Part shown: piece after piece, positions 17,001 through 24,329 of the stretch
Position numbering within the stretch: the stretch's first letter is position 1
Layout: every line of letters starts with the position of its first letter
Assembly: GCA_903902325.1 (NCBI GenBank)
Contig: CAIUUO010000235.1
Span: 1-44,176 of the forward strand
Reading direction: 5' to 3'
From: an uncultured Bacteroidia bacterium
Lineage (GTDB): Bacteria; Bacteroidota; Bacteroidia; Bacteroidales; Prolixibacteraceae
DNA: 44,176 nt
The notes under the pieces: model-generated
Databases searched by the model: none
Told to the model about the DNA's origin: nothing
What the model saw: only the letters and a program-made list of their open reading frames with translations
Position numbers and translations under genes: made by a program

Positions 17001-17278
17001 TTGTAATTGCTTGAGGAAGTCAGCGCCACTTCAGTTGAAGCCATACCGACGAAAGAAACCGTAAGAGCTTTTGCGCCCTGCGGTACCTTAAGGGTAAACT
17101 TACCTTCCATGTCGGTAATGGTCCCAAGCGTTGATCCTTTCACAACGACCGATACCCCCGGTATGGAAGTGCCGTCATCGCCGGAAGTCACAACACCCGT
17201 TATTTGACGGGTTTGTGCGAAGACAACTTGTAATCCTAAAAAGCCCAGGAATACAAGCAACAGCGAAATTTTTCTCAT
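14084..17278 (-). CDS. SusC/RagA-family TonB-dependent outer-membrane transporter
   Basis: A 1064-residue protein if translated from MRKISLLLVF. An upstream in-frame ATG at 17380 adds 34 residues ahead of a perfectly good signal peptide and is therefore rejected. After cleavage near VFAQ come a carboxypeptidase-D regulatory-like domain (about 24-100, TGVVTSGDDGTSIPGVSVVVKG), the SusC linker VDEVIVTAMGIKRKPKEMG and a plug domain with VLDGVPVSATYLNSINPNDIADVNILKGASAAALYG. A long barrel ends VYGFSVKLTF. The VTAMGIKRK variant of the linker often accompanies SusD-like_2 partners, matching the next gene. First gene of a four-gene operon ending at 10748. Confidence 0.93.
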   Translation of the reverse strand: MRKISLLLVFLGFLGLQVVFAQTRQITGVVTSGDDGTSIPGVSVVVKGSTLGTITDMEGKFTLKVPQGAKALTVSFVGMASTEVALTSSSNYKVVLQAETVSVDEVIVTAMGIKRKPKEMGVATAKVDNQELTSAGASNVMNGMAAKVSGLQINTINNGVNPDTKITLRGNRHFLATNQALVVLDGVPVSATYLNSINPNDIADVNILKGASAAALYGNDASNGVMIVTTKKGDKGKLTVKISNITTFETISYLPNLQTRFGGGSSETTSNSDPNYTFFVGDGRNTDPHTSYENQTFGPEFNGQMVILGGKLVDGSYQMIPYSAVPNQKKNFFNTGITTQNDISVSGGDDKGHFYLSAQDVKSTGTIPDDTNRRTGARMAAGRKYGIFSAEYSLSFTRTKTSTSGGDMNQQRGVYWNVLNTPPEVPITAYKDIVNNPFATLDGYFNAYYPNPYWQIKHARNNTMRNDVLGSVNLSLKPTKWLELSNRSGIVYNGTNYHNYRDEAIYNDYSKSDPWSQGHMGTSSPYKAWSSDQMSNTIILTNDFLITADKKFNDFTVKGILGNSIYSNQNEYIYDAADGGLVIPGLYNISNRIGNPTLTQNSNKRTSIGVFGDATLGFKDYAFLHLSGRNDWDSRLVKANRSFFYPAIDVSLVLSQMFPSLIDNKVLSFAKLRGGWSKTGQVSLSNWYGTLPSYSTAAGFPYGSNAGFSLSTTLSNPLLKPETTKEVEIGMELSFLKNKMHLEANVYQSKTFDQTIPASLSASSGYYSALINAGEMDNKGLELDLKLTPLVNFGQVTWNASVAYSYMTSEVISILPGTLNELGVSDGTNTSASYAIVGQQFPAIKVTDVIRDPNGNIVVDKVTGLPSAATALVNAGHGNPNHILGISSDLNYKGFRLSATAEYRGGNVIVNAVGNALDFTGVSEHSAMNGRQSFIIPGSVIETSPGVYTPNTTALVANTGRAFWVNSAYHTTNRGYTTSAAFWKLREVALTYDVPVKKLFGGNAIQAAQIALLGRNLLMLRPKANIYTDPEFNNSATTSNAVGYTTEDQTPPTRVYGFSVKLTF

Positions 17279-17478
17279 AGACAAATTTTTAGCGTTAAAC
17301 AAAATAAACAGTGATATGTTAGATAAAACAAAATTTACTGCCAGTTTTTGAGGTTCAGTCAAAAAAATGAAATCAGACAAAGAACCAAGCCAACAAAGCC
17401 GTTTTAAAGCGTGAACCTCTTGTATTCAAAGAAATCTTAACCTTAAACGACAAATGTGTTAAAAATTGTTATCCGATG

Positions 17479-17509
17479 CAAATATATTTAAAGAAAACAT
17501 TCATGCAAT
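17479..17509 (-). promoter_or_regulatory. Candidate promoter of the four-gene Sus operon
   Basis: On the minus strand TATATTTG (17486 to 17479) matches the Bacteroidota -7 element TAnnTTTG. An ATTG stands 19 nt upstream at 17509-17506, one base from the -33 TTTG. The predicted leader to the ATG at 17278 is about 195 nt. Motif match only. Confidence 0.4.
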
Positions 17510-18212
17510 AGCATTAAATGTTTCTTTTTGTTGAATTCTAACGATTTAACATGACAAAAGTCATGAATTTTCCAAGCTTTCACTTTTGTCAAAATCTATG
17601 ATATTGTAAATCTGAATATTAAACCCCATCCTTTTATAGTTCAAAAAATTGTCGGGAATCAATACAAATTAGCATTAAATTAAATATAATTATCACAAGA
17701 CACATTTCATAGGGGTATGATCAGGATTTTTGCATATTTTAAAGACAAATACCGAATTTCAAGGGGGTATGTTCTCAATATTTTCAATTTATTATAAAAT
17801 GATCTACGTGCCGTTACTAAAATTTATTTTTTGGGACAAACAAACGGAGAGATGGATAGACCTGACTTTGGGGATTCACAAAATTCAACTTCTCAAATGC
17901 GAAAACCTTATTTTATTTGGCAATCCTGGTAGAAAAGTGTTTGAAATGGAAATTGACATTACACCTTGCCAAACGGAGGACAAATTAATAGATGGTAATA
18001 AGAAATCCAGTAGAGACGTTGCATGCAACGTCTCTACCCTACGGTATTCTCAAAATCCTGTAAAACCGTCTTGTCCCAAAATACACGTTCTGAATGCCAT
18101 TTGTTTATGGACTGGGTTCCTGTCGCCTGTGTCTGCCTAAATATCTCCGAATAACGGCTATTCTCCGGAGTTGCGTTCGCCTCTCTCCCCCTCACATTGT
18201 CTCCCTGTCCAT
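17510..18212. other. Gene-poor stretch between SusC and the HAD gene
   Basis: I see no convincing gene here. An open frame at 17730-18140 has no recognisable domain, starts in AT-rich non-coding-like sequence and runs through a palindromic repeat, so I do not call it. A minus-strand frame from a TTG at 18216, directly after the HAD stop, gives 60 polar residues without family resemblance. The stretch contains the perfect palindrome at 18010-18037. Confidence 0.55.
18010..18037. repeat. Perfect 28-bp palindrome
   Basis: The half-site GTAGAGACGTTGCA is followed at once by its exact reverse complement, giving a 14+14 bp perfect palindrome with no loop. I recall palindromes with the same GTAGAGACG ends from cyanobacterial and Bacteroidota intergenic regions, which suggests a dispersed repeat rather than a local operator. 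Confidence 0.85.
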
Positions 18213-18935
18213 TCAAAGTATTTCCAGCAGTTGCTCCAAATGTGTTATCACCGTGGTTGAAGTTTTCCTTGATTCATTCTGCAAGGTTTCGCCGGAAGGC
18301 GGCATTTTACCCGGTTCAGGACAATAATAGACCTGGTCCATACCGAATTGCATGGCGCCAACTATATCTGCCTCCCAGGAATCACCAATCATCAAACTCT
18401 TTCTTTTCGGTGCGTTCATGGATTTTATCGCATGCTCAAATATCAGTTTGTGAGGCTTCTGGGCGCCCACATCTTCCGAGATAAACAGCTTGTCAAAATA
18501 TTTCTGAAGTCCCGACTGGGAAAGCTTGTCGACCTGAACTTCGCGAAAACCATTGGTGATAATGGCCATCCTGTATTTATGGTGAAGGTAATCGAGTACA
18601 ACCCTGGCACCCGGCACCAGTTTAAGCTGTTTGGGCATTTCAGTCAGATAGACTTCATTCATTGCATCACCTATACCTGGCATCGGCGTATGGTTCAGCT
18701 CAAGCGTTTCTTCAAACCTCAGTCCCCGAAGTACATTTTTTGTCATTTTATTTTCACGGTAGAGTGCCCAGAGCCTGTCATTCACTTCCTGGTAAATGGA
18801 AAAAAAACTGTCATAGTCGCCTACCTTGTCCAAAAGTTCCATGTTTTTCAAGGCATCACGCAGGGCAACGTACGAATTGGCATTAAAATCCCAGAGGGTA
18901 TTGTCAAGGTCAAAGAAGAGATGGGAATATTTCAT
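18213..18935 (-). CDS. HAD-superfamily hydrolase, YjjG-like nucleotidase
   Basis: A 240-residue HAD phosphatase. Motif I is FFDLDNTLWDFNANS (nucleophile and acid aspartates DLD), motif II is AIITNGF, the motif III lysine is in QKPHKLIFEHA, and motif IV is GDSWEADIVGAMQFGM. A helical cap of the C1 type lies between motifs I and II. The pattern DNTLWDF with the GDSWEADI signature matches the YjjG group, which dephosphorylates pyrimidine nucleoside monophosphates, including non-canonical ones; substrate here is inferred. It is the last of three minus-strand genes; its start codon is 8 nt from the heptamer array at 18944-18975. Confidence 0.88.
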   Translation of the reverse strand: MKYSHLFFDLDNTLWDFNANSYVALRDALKNMELLDKVGDYDSFFSIYQEVNDRLWALYRENKMTKNVLRGLRFEETLELNHTPMPGIGDAMNEVYLTEMPKQLKLVPGARVVLDYLHHKYRMAIITNGFREVQVDKLSQSGLQKYFDKLFISEDVGAQKPHKLIFEHAIKSMNAPKRKSLMIGDSWEADIVGAMQFGMDQVYYCPEPGKMPPSGETLQNESRKTSTTVITHLEQLLEIL

Positions 18936-18943
18936 TAAAAAAG

Positions 18944-19050
18944 AATTACAGATTAAAAATTACAGATTAAAAATTGTTCGTGCTTTTCGGATTACAATCA
19001 ATCATCATCGTTCTCCAAATCTTCAATTTGTAATTTGTAATTTGTAATTT
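18944..19050. repeat. Inverted pair of heptamer arrays at the HAD-rsmI junction
   Basis: The left arm (18944-18975) is built of alternating ATTACAG and ATTAAAA heptamers. The right arm (about 19024-19050) is AATTTGT units, its reverse-complement family, and lies inside the last codons of rsmI. The left arm differs at one of 32 positions from the arm at 24179-24210. Confidence 0.85.
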
Positions 19051-19726
19051 CCCCATCCTGCTTCCCTTGAAGCACTAATACAATTTCACCCTTCACCGTT
19101 TTCGCCTTGAAATGTGCAAGCGCCTCTGCGACGGTTCCCCGAAAATTTTCTTCAAACAACTTGGTGAGTTCGCGGGATACTGAAACCTTCCTTTCTGCCC
19201 CAAAGCATTCCTGAAATTGTTCCAGCGCCTTGACCAACCGATAGGGTGATTCGTAAAAGATCATGGTCCTCGTTTCTTCCATCAACTCTGTTAATTTTTT
19301 CTGCCTGCCCTTTTTCTGCGGAAGGAAACCTTCGAAACAAAAGCGATCACTTGGAAATCCTGAATTAACCAGGGCAGGGACAAATGCCGTCGCACCGGGA
19401 AGGCATTCAACCTCAACTCCTTTCTCGAGACAGGTGCGCACCAGCAGGAAACCCGGGTCTGAAATGGAGGGAGTACCCGCATCAGAAATAAGTGCAATTG
19501 TATCGCCACCCAAAATCTGGTCTGCTATCCTTTCCACGGTTTTGTGTTCATTGAACTTGTGGTGGGAGGAAAGTTTTGTGGCAATTTCATAATGTCTCAG
19601 CAAAAAAGAGGAGGTACGGGTATCTTCGGCAAGTATCATGTCAACCTCCTTTAAAATTCTTATGGCCCTGAGCGTAATGTCTTCAAGGTTGCCGATCGGG
19701 GTTGGTACGAGGTAGAGTTTGCCCAT
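18998..19726 (-). CDS. rsmI: 16S rRNA (cytidine-1402-2'-O)-methyltransferase
   Basis: A 242-residue SAM-dependent tetrapyrrole-methylase-fold enzyme that methylates the ribose of C1402 in 16S rRNA. Signatures are LYLVPTPIGNLEDITLRAIRIL at the N-terminus, LAEDTRTSSFLLRHY, the glycine-rich ALISDAGTPSISDPG, and FYESPYRLVKALEQF in the second half. The normal family end is near EIVLVLQGK. The last 15 or so residues here (EITNYKLQIEDLENDDD) are translated from an AATTTGT heptamer array, so the C-terminus seems to have been replaced or extended by repeat sequence. The start at 19726 is close to the conserved LYLVPTP, as usual. Confidence 0.94.
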   Translation of the reverse strand: MGKLYLVPTPIGNLEDITLRAIRILKEVDMILAEDTRTSSFLLRHYEIATKLSSHHKFNEHKTVERIADQILGGDTIALISDAGTPSISDPGFLLVRTCLEKGVEVECLPGATAFVPALVNSGFPSDRFCFEGFLPQKKGRQKKLTELMEETRTMIFYESPYRLVKALEQFQECFGAERKVSVSRELTKLFEENFRGTVAEALAHFKAKTVKGEIVLVLQGKQDGEITNYKLQIEDLENDDD

Positions 19727-19965
19727 GGTTCAAGAATGTTACGGGTTACGGGTTACAAGTTACGAGAAAATTCAGATTGAAGCGTTTCTTTACTTTGGCA
19801 TTTTAACCTTTTGCCTTCGTTGTTGCGAATTACGGATTGTGTAATTTCCCTGAGCCTTCCGTAGGGCAGGTTGTGGGTTACGGGATACAGGTTTGCGGAA
19901 AATATAGATATTGGCGATCCTCACTTTATCCTTTAGCCTTTTTCCTTTATCCTTCTTTAGAGCCT
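19727..19965. repeat. Heptamer arrays between rsmI and the next gene
   Basis: No gene. 19738-19765 holds four phased heptamers GTTACGG, GTTACGG, GTTACAA and GTTACGA. 19870-19897 holds GTTGTGG, GTTACGG, GATACAG and GTTTGCG in the same direction. 19925-19975 holds TTTATCC and TTTAGCC units that run into the 3' end of the next gene, where TAA of a GGATAAA unit is the stop codon. A weak CCCTGAGCCT...GTAGGG palindrome-like motif lies at about 19848. Confidence 0.75.
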
Positions 19966-20913
19966 TTATCCTTTTGTTTCGGAGAACCTCCGTTTGATCA
20001 ATGTCACAAACTTATCCGCTGCTTCGCTTTTGTTCCATTTGAAATTAGCTTTCAGGTAATCGACAGCTTCCTTGATGTTGTCGAGCCTGTCAAGGGTAGC
20101 GATGGTTTCATCCAGACTCGATTTGTCGTTGTTGAATAGCTCACGCTGGAAAAGATACCTGTCGTTCAGGCTGAGACCTTCTTTGAGGCTCTTCAGCGGC
20201 TCTATTTTAAAATATTGTGTGTACTCCGTCCGGTCGTCCTGAGGTAAAGAAGCGGGAGCGAGGGGGCGAGCGAGCGAGGGGGCGAATGCAACTCCGATGC
20301 TCCCTGAGCCTGGACTCCCCTGAGCTTGTCGAAGGGTCGAAGGGTCCATATCCAAAAGACTACCCGGTCCCTGAGCTTGTCGAAGGGGGGACTCTGAAAC
20401 CTTTTCAATTAGCGCCTCTGGGATTAGACCAGGAGACCAGGAGACGGAGGGACCCGGAGATGAGGGAGCGAGGGGGCGAGGGGGTGAAAGGGCAACATCA
20501 GGACTGGGAGACTCGGGGACAGGGAGACTAGGGGACGGAGAGACGGAGAGACCCGGAGATGAGGGGATTTCTTCATGAACTGGGGACGGAGTGACCGAGA
20601 GACCGAGAGACGGAGCTTCAATGTCAGGACTGGGAGACTCGTGGACGGGGAGAACGGGGGACTCGGAGACTGGGAGACTTGGGGACTCGGGGAGTTCATC
20701 TTTAACGGACGCATGAGGGACATTGATTGCATTTTCCCGGGAAGAGAATTGGTTCAGGAGCATTTCGAACTCCTGCACGACAATTTTAGACCGTGTGATT
20801 GCCAATTCAACTTCTTCCCTGGAAAGGGAAATGTCGCCTATCATTCCGGTAGCCAGTTCGTCAAGCAGGGTCAGTTCGTCCTTGATCACTTTCAGCCATA
20901 TTTTTTTATCCAT
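19966..20913 (-). CDS. Conserved Bacteroidota protein with repeat-built linker
   Basis: A 315-residue protein from MDKKIWLKVIKDELTLLDELA; the longer frame upstream to 21015 translates an intergenic heptamer array (SFFIFHFSFF) and is rejected. Residues about 1-65 are a helical N-terminal domain. Residues about 225-315 (EPLKSLKEGLSLNDRYLFQRELFNNDKSSLDETIATLD and the final KRRF) form a second helical domain. This two-ended pattern is a conserved Bacteroidota family of unknown function, as far as I recall. The 150 residues between are Pro/Ser-rich (SPSLPVSESP, SPSPDVALSP) and derive at DNA level from short GGGAGAC- and GGGGAC-type units, plus two palindromic repeats read as LRQAQG. The gene stop lies in another heptamer array. 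Confidence 0.75.
   Translation of the reverse strand: MDKKIWLKVIKDELTLLDELATGMIGDISLSREEVELAITRSKIVVQEFEMLLNQFSSRENAINVPHASVKDELPESPSLPVSESPVLPVHESPSPDIEAPSLGLSVTPSPVHEEIPSSPGLSVSPSPSLPVPESPSPDVALSPPRPLAPSSPGPSVSWSPGLIPEALIEKVSESPLRQAQGPGSLLDMDPSTLRQAQGSPGSGSIGVAFAPSLARPLAPASLPQDDRTEYTQYFKIEPLKSLKEGLSLNDRYLFQRELFNNDKSSLDETIATLDRLDNIKEAVDYLKANFKWNKSEAADKFVTLIKRRFSETKG
20318..20387. repeat. Two GAGCTTGTCGAAGG palindromic repeats inside a coding region
   Basis: CCCTGAGCTTGTCGAAGGG occurs at 20318-20336 and again at 20369-20387, with a partial copy near 20302. Each is an imperfect palindrome (CCCT...AGGG with a TGAGCTTGTCGA core). Translated on the minus strand they give LRQAQG twice in the protein encoded at 19966-20913. 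Confidence 0.85.
20400..20700. repeat. Degenerate short-unit repeat coding for the Pro/Ser linker
   Basis: On the plus strand this stretch is a long run of short G-rich units of the GGGAGACTC, GGGGACGG and GGAGAGACC kind. It is read on the minus strand as Ser-Pro-rich peptide. The unit style resembles the intergenic arrays, but period is less regular. Confidence 0.75.
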
Positions 20914-20915
20914 CT

Positions 20916-21036
20916 GAAAAAATGAAAAATGAAAAATGAAAAATGAAAAATCAGGATCGGGTGATGCTTTTATAACGGCCCATAAAGTGAAAAAGGGAGT
21001 TACCGCATTTTTCACTTTTCATTTTTCATTTATTTT
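20916..21036. repeat. Inverted pair of GAAAAAT heptamer arrays
   Basis: The left arm (20916-20951) is about five GAAAAAT units. The right arm (about 21006-21036) is its reverse-complement family (TTTTTCA, CTTTTCA, TTTTTCA). The spacer is about 55 bp. The pair occupies the divergent intergenic region before tdk. Confidence 0.85.
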
Positions 21037-21080
21037 CGGTAAAAATACAAATTTAACCTCAGCAGGCACTCTAAATCATG

Positions 21081-21110
21081 TTTGAAAGAAGCAGAAAAAA
21101 ACTATTTTTG
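21081..21110 (+). promoter_or_regulatory. tdk promoter, possibly leaderless
   Basis: TTTG at 21081-21084 and TATTTTTG at 21103-21110 are separated by 18 nt, a full match to the Bacteroidota -33/-7 promoter pattern. Transcription would start about 4-7 nt after the -7 element, that is at or within the first codon of tdk at 21115. Confidence 0.6.
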
Positions 21111-21114
21111 AACT

Positions 21115-21696
21115 ATGTTTATCGAGAGCAATTTAAATAATGGTCGCAAGCGTGGATGCATAGAAGTCATCGTCGGATCTATGTTTTCAGGAAAGACGGA
21201 AGAACTTATCCGCCGGCTGAGACGGGCAGAAATTGCCAAACAGCGCGTCGAAATCTTCAAACCCGCTATCGATACGCGCTATTCCACCACTGAGGTGGTA
21301 TCCCACAATGAAAATTCAATCAGGTCAACGGCCATTGACAACTCTTCGACGATCTTGTTGCTATCCGGAAATATAGATGTAATAGGCATAGATGAGGCCC
21401 AGTTCTTCGACGAAAACCTGGTAGAAGTGTGCAATCAACTTGCAAACATGGGAATTCGGGTCATAGTTGCCGGACTTGACATGGATTTCCGGGGAGAACC
21501 ATTTGGCCCCGTTCCGGGATTGATGGCTTGTGCAGAGTTTGTGACAAAGGTTCATGCAGTTTGTATGCGCTGCGGTCACATCGCACATTTCAGTCACAGG
21601 CTGTCTGACGCAGAAAAACTTGTGATACTTGGAGAAAAAGATACGTATGAACCGCTTTGTCGCGAGTGCTTTCGGGTAATCCACCAAAAAACATGA
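21115..21696 (+). CDS. tdk: Thymidine kinase, type II
   Basis: A 193-residue enzyme that phosphorylates thymidine in the salvage pathway. It shows the Walker A motif [15 protein letters not shown], the Walker B-like DEAQFFD, the substrate lasso region [19 protein letters not shown] and structural zinc cysteines in CMRCGH and CREC. Length is standard for the type II (bacterial/TK1-like) family. Its stop overlaps the next start in an ATGA, so translation of murF-alr is probably coupled. The preceding promoter is so close to the ATG that the message may be leaderless. Confidence 0.95.
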   Translation: MFIESNLNNGRKRGCIEVIVGSMFSGKTEELIRRLRRAEIAKQRVEIFKPAIDTRYSTTEVVSHNENSIRSTAIDNSSTILLLSGNIDVIGIDEAQFFDENLVEVCNQLANMGIRVIVAGLDMDFRGEPFGPVPGLMACAEFVTKVHAVCMRCGHIAHFSHRLSDAEKLVILGEKDTYEPLCRECFRVIHQKT

Positions 21697-24179
21697 CTGC
21701 CTACGACCTTACCGAAATCTCTGCCCTGGTCCATGGGCGATTGATTCAGTATGGAACTACCGCCGATCTTCGGATACGTTACCTCTCTTTCGACAGCCGT
21801 ACCATCCTCTCCGGAAGGGAAACGCTCTTTTTTGCCCTAAAAAACGAAAGGAACGACGGACACCATTATATTACAGATGCGCGAAACAAGGAAGTCAGCG
21901 CATTTGTAGTAGAAAAGCTGCCGGTAAAAGAGGATGCGGTTACTCCAGTTTCATACATCGTCGTTGAAAATACGCTGGAAGCCCTGCAGCAACTGGCTGC
22001 CTATCATAGAAGAAGGTTCAGCTATCCGATTACGGCCATTACAGGCAGCAACGGCAAGACACAGGTAAAAGAGTGGCTTGGCGAAATACTGGGCACGAAG
22101 TTTCGTGTGGTAAGAAGTCCGAGAAGTTACAATTCGCAAATTGGCAATCCGCTCTCTGTCTGGCTGATGGACGACAGTTTTGACCTGGCGCTCTTCGAGG
22201 CAGGAATATCCAGACCCGGAGAAATGACTAAACTGGAGGAAATCCTGCATCCGGATCACGGCATTTTTACCCACCTGGGGAATGCCCATCTTGAGAATTT
22301 TTCCTCTGTGGAGGAACTCGTCAAAGAAAAAATCAAACTTTTCCTGAATTGCAGCCTGATCGTCTATTGCCAGGATTTTGAGCCAATCAATGAGGCGCTG
22401 GCGGGAGCCACTTTTAACCACCATCCACGATTTTTTCGCTGGTCGGCCAAGGAAGAGTCTGATTTGCAGTTACTCGCAAGCGAAAGCATTGGTCAGTCGA
22501 CAGAGATCAAAGCCCTCTTCAACGGACAAATCATATCGCTTACGATACCTTTTACTGATGCTGCGCATGTTGAAAACGCTGTCCATTGCTGGGCCTACCT
22601 ACTTGCCACTGGTTTCATTCCATGCAGTCTCGGAGAGCATTTCCTGCATCTTTCTACGGTTTCGATGCGGCTTGAAATCAAAAAGGGTCTCAACGGGTGT
22701 TCCGTCATCGACGACAGTTACAATTCTGATACCGCCTCATTGATCAATGCACTTGATTTCTTCGAAAAGCAGAACGATGCAAGCAAACTTAAAAGTACCC
22801 TCATCCTGTCAGATATTCTCCAATCCGGGAAAAATCCTGAAATATTATACCGGGAAGTATCCGAATACATCAGATTGCGCAATATCAGTTGTCTGATCGG
22901 TATCGGAAAGGAAATAAGCCGTTACCACGATCTTTTTAGCGCACCTGAAAAGCGTTTCTTCCCCGACACGGAAGCATTCCTGCTTCAGTTCCGCGAAACT
23001 GACTTCCGAAATGAACTTATCCTTCTCAAGGGGGCAAGAAGTTTCAGGTTCGACCGGATCTCCTCGCTTTTGCAAGAGAAAAAACATCAGACGGTTATGG
23101 AGATCGACCTGGGCGCGATGGTTCATAACCTCAATCATTACCGTCAGCAAATCAGCCCTTCCACAAAGCTGATGGCTATGGTCAAAGCATTCTCCTATGG
23201 AACCGGTTCTGTTGAAGTGGCCAGAGTCCTCCAGTTTCGCAGGGTAGACTATCTTGCCGTTGCCATTGCAGACGAAGGAATTGAATTGCGCAATGCGGGA
23301 ATTGACCTGCCGATCGTGGTGATGAACCCTGAGGAACATAGTTTCAGTACGATCATTGAGAACCGTCTGGAACCAAATATCTATCGTTTTTCCCTGTTGC
23401 GCAGTTTTGATGAGGCCTTGAGGAAAAGTGCGGTTACCAATTTCCCGGTTCATATCAAACTTGATACCGGAATGAAGCGGCTCGGATTTGATTCAGCGGC
23501 TGAGATTGCAGAAGTGACTGCCTTTATCAGGGAAAGAAATACCATGTATGTTCGCTCTGTATTCACCCATCTTGCCGTAAGTGAGGATCCCGCCAACGAT
23601 GGTTTTACGCACAAGCAATTTGAATTTTTCATGCAACTGTGCCGGATTATTACAGACGGATTTGATTATAAAATCCTGCTGCATATCCTCAATTCAGCAG
23701 GCATCGAGCGTTTCCCCGAAATGCAGCTTGATATGGTGAGGCTTGGAATCGGGTTGTACGGAGCCAGCACCAATCAGTCTGAACAGCTAAGAAATGTTGC
23801 CACCCTGAAATCAACCATCTCGCAGATCAAAATAATCGGGCCAGGAGATACTGTAGGGTACGGCAGAAATTTCAGGGCAGAACATCTTACCAGGATCGCT
23901 GTAATCCCAATAGGATATGCCGACGGTTACAGCAGAAGGCTTGGGAATGGCGTAGGGAAAGTCCTGATTAATGGAAATGCGGCCCCTGTTGTCGGCTCTG
24001 TTTGCATGGATATGTGCATGGTAGATGTGACGGACATTGATTGCAGCGAAGATGATTCAGTTATCCTCTTTGGCGAAGGTCAGCCTGTAACCAAAGTGGC
24101 TGAATGGATGGGTACGATCCCTTACGAGGTGCTCACTACTGTAGGGCAAAGGGTGAAGCGGATCTATTTTGAGGAATGA
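21693..24179 (+). CDS. murF-alr: Bifunctional MurF ligase / alanine racemase
   Basis: An 828-residue fusion. The N-terminal half (about 1-460) is UDP-MurNAc-tripeptide:D-Ala-D-Ala ligase with the ATP loop [15 protein letters not shown] and central-domain motifs GISRPGEM and [10 protein letters not shown]. The C-terminal half (about 466-828) is a PLP-dependent alanine racemase. Lysine 498 in [13 protein letters not shown] is the PLP-binding residue; [24 protein letters not shown] and PIGYADGY follow. The start MTAYDL overlaps the tdk stop by ATGA; an upstream in-frame start at 21657 is rejected. The fusion is standard in Bacteroidota and makes D-Ala (for Ddl) and uses D-Ala-D-Ala in one polypeptide. 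Confidence 0.95.
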   Translation: MTAYDLTEISALVHGRLIQYGTTADLRIRYLSFDSRTILSGRETLFFALKNERNDGHHYITDARNKEVSAFVVEKLPVKEDAVTPVSYIVVENTLEALQQLAAYHRRRFSYPITAITGSNGKTQVKEWLGEILGTKFRVVRSPRSYNSQIGNPLSVWLMDDSFDLALFEAGISRPGEMTKLEEILHPDHGIFTHLGNAHLENFSSVEELVKEKIKLFLNCSLIVYCQDFEPINEALAGATFNHHPRFFRWSAKEESDLQLLASESIGQSTEIKALFNGQIISLTIPFTDAAHVENAVHCWAYLLATGFIPCSLGEHFLHLSTVSMRLEIKKGLNGCSVIDDSYNSDTASLINALDFFEKQNDASKLKSTLILSDILQSGKNPEILYREVSEYIRLRNISCLIGIGKEISRYHDLFSAPEKRFFPDTEAFLLQFRETDFRNELILLKGARSFRFDRISSLLQEKKHQTVMEIDLGAMVHNLNHYRQQISPSTKLMAMVKAFSYGTGSVEVARVLQFRRVDYLAVAIADEGIELRNAGIDLPIVVMNPEEHSFSTIIENRLEPNIYRFSLLRSFDEALRKSAVTNFPVHIKLDTGMKRLGFDSAAEIAEVTAFIRERNTMYVRSVFTHLAVSEDPANDGFTHKQFEFFMQLCRIITDGFDYKILLHILNSAGIERFPEMQLDMVRLGIGLYGASTNQSEQLRNVATLKSTISQIKIIGPGDTVGYGRNFRAEHLTRIAVIPIGYADGYSRRLGNGVGKVLINGNAAPVVGSVCMDMCMVDVTDIDCSEDDSVILFGEGQPVTKVAEWMGTIPYEVLTTVGQRVKRIYFEE

Positions 24180-24329
24180 ATTACAAATTAAAAATTACAG
24201 ATTAAAAATTATGGGATCAATTTAACAATTGGTATTGTCGTATAGAAGGCAGTGGAAAAGTGAATCCTCCCTCAATTTTTAATTTGTAATCCGTAATTTG
24301 TAATTTGTAATTTGTAATTTGTAATTGAT
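24179..24329. repeat. Inverted pair of heptamer arrays between convergent genes
   Basis: The left arm 24179-24210 pairs with 24274-24305 (32 bp with about four mismatches); units are ATTACAA, ATTAAAA and ATTACAG. The right side extends as AATTTGT units to about 24326. The arms touch the stops of murF-alr and of the Crp-family gene. The arrangement could act as a terminator for both. Confidence 0.85.

Noticed and set aside
17730-18140. Open frame of 136 codons on the plus strand in the gene-poor stretch
   Set aside because: No recognisable domain, irregular composition, and it reads through a perfect palindromic repeat; no promoter or neighbour supports it.
18034-18216. 60-codon minus-strand frame directly after the HAD gene
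   Set aside because: It begins with TTG, is wholly polar and runs into the palindrome region; no family resemblance.
20914-21015. Longer N-terminus of the repeat-linker protein (from 21015)
   Set aside because: The extra 34 residues translate a GAAAAAT heptamer array; the conserved start is MDKKIWLKV at 20913.
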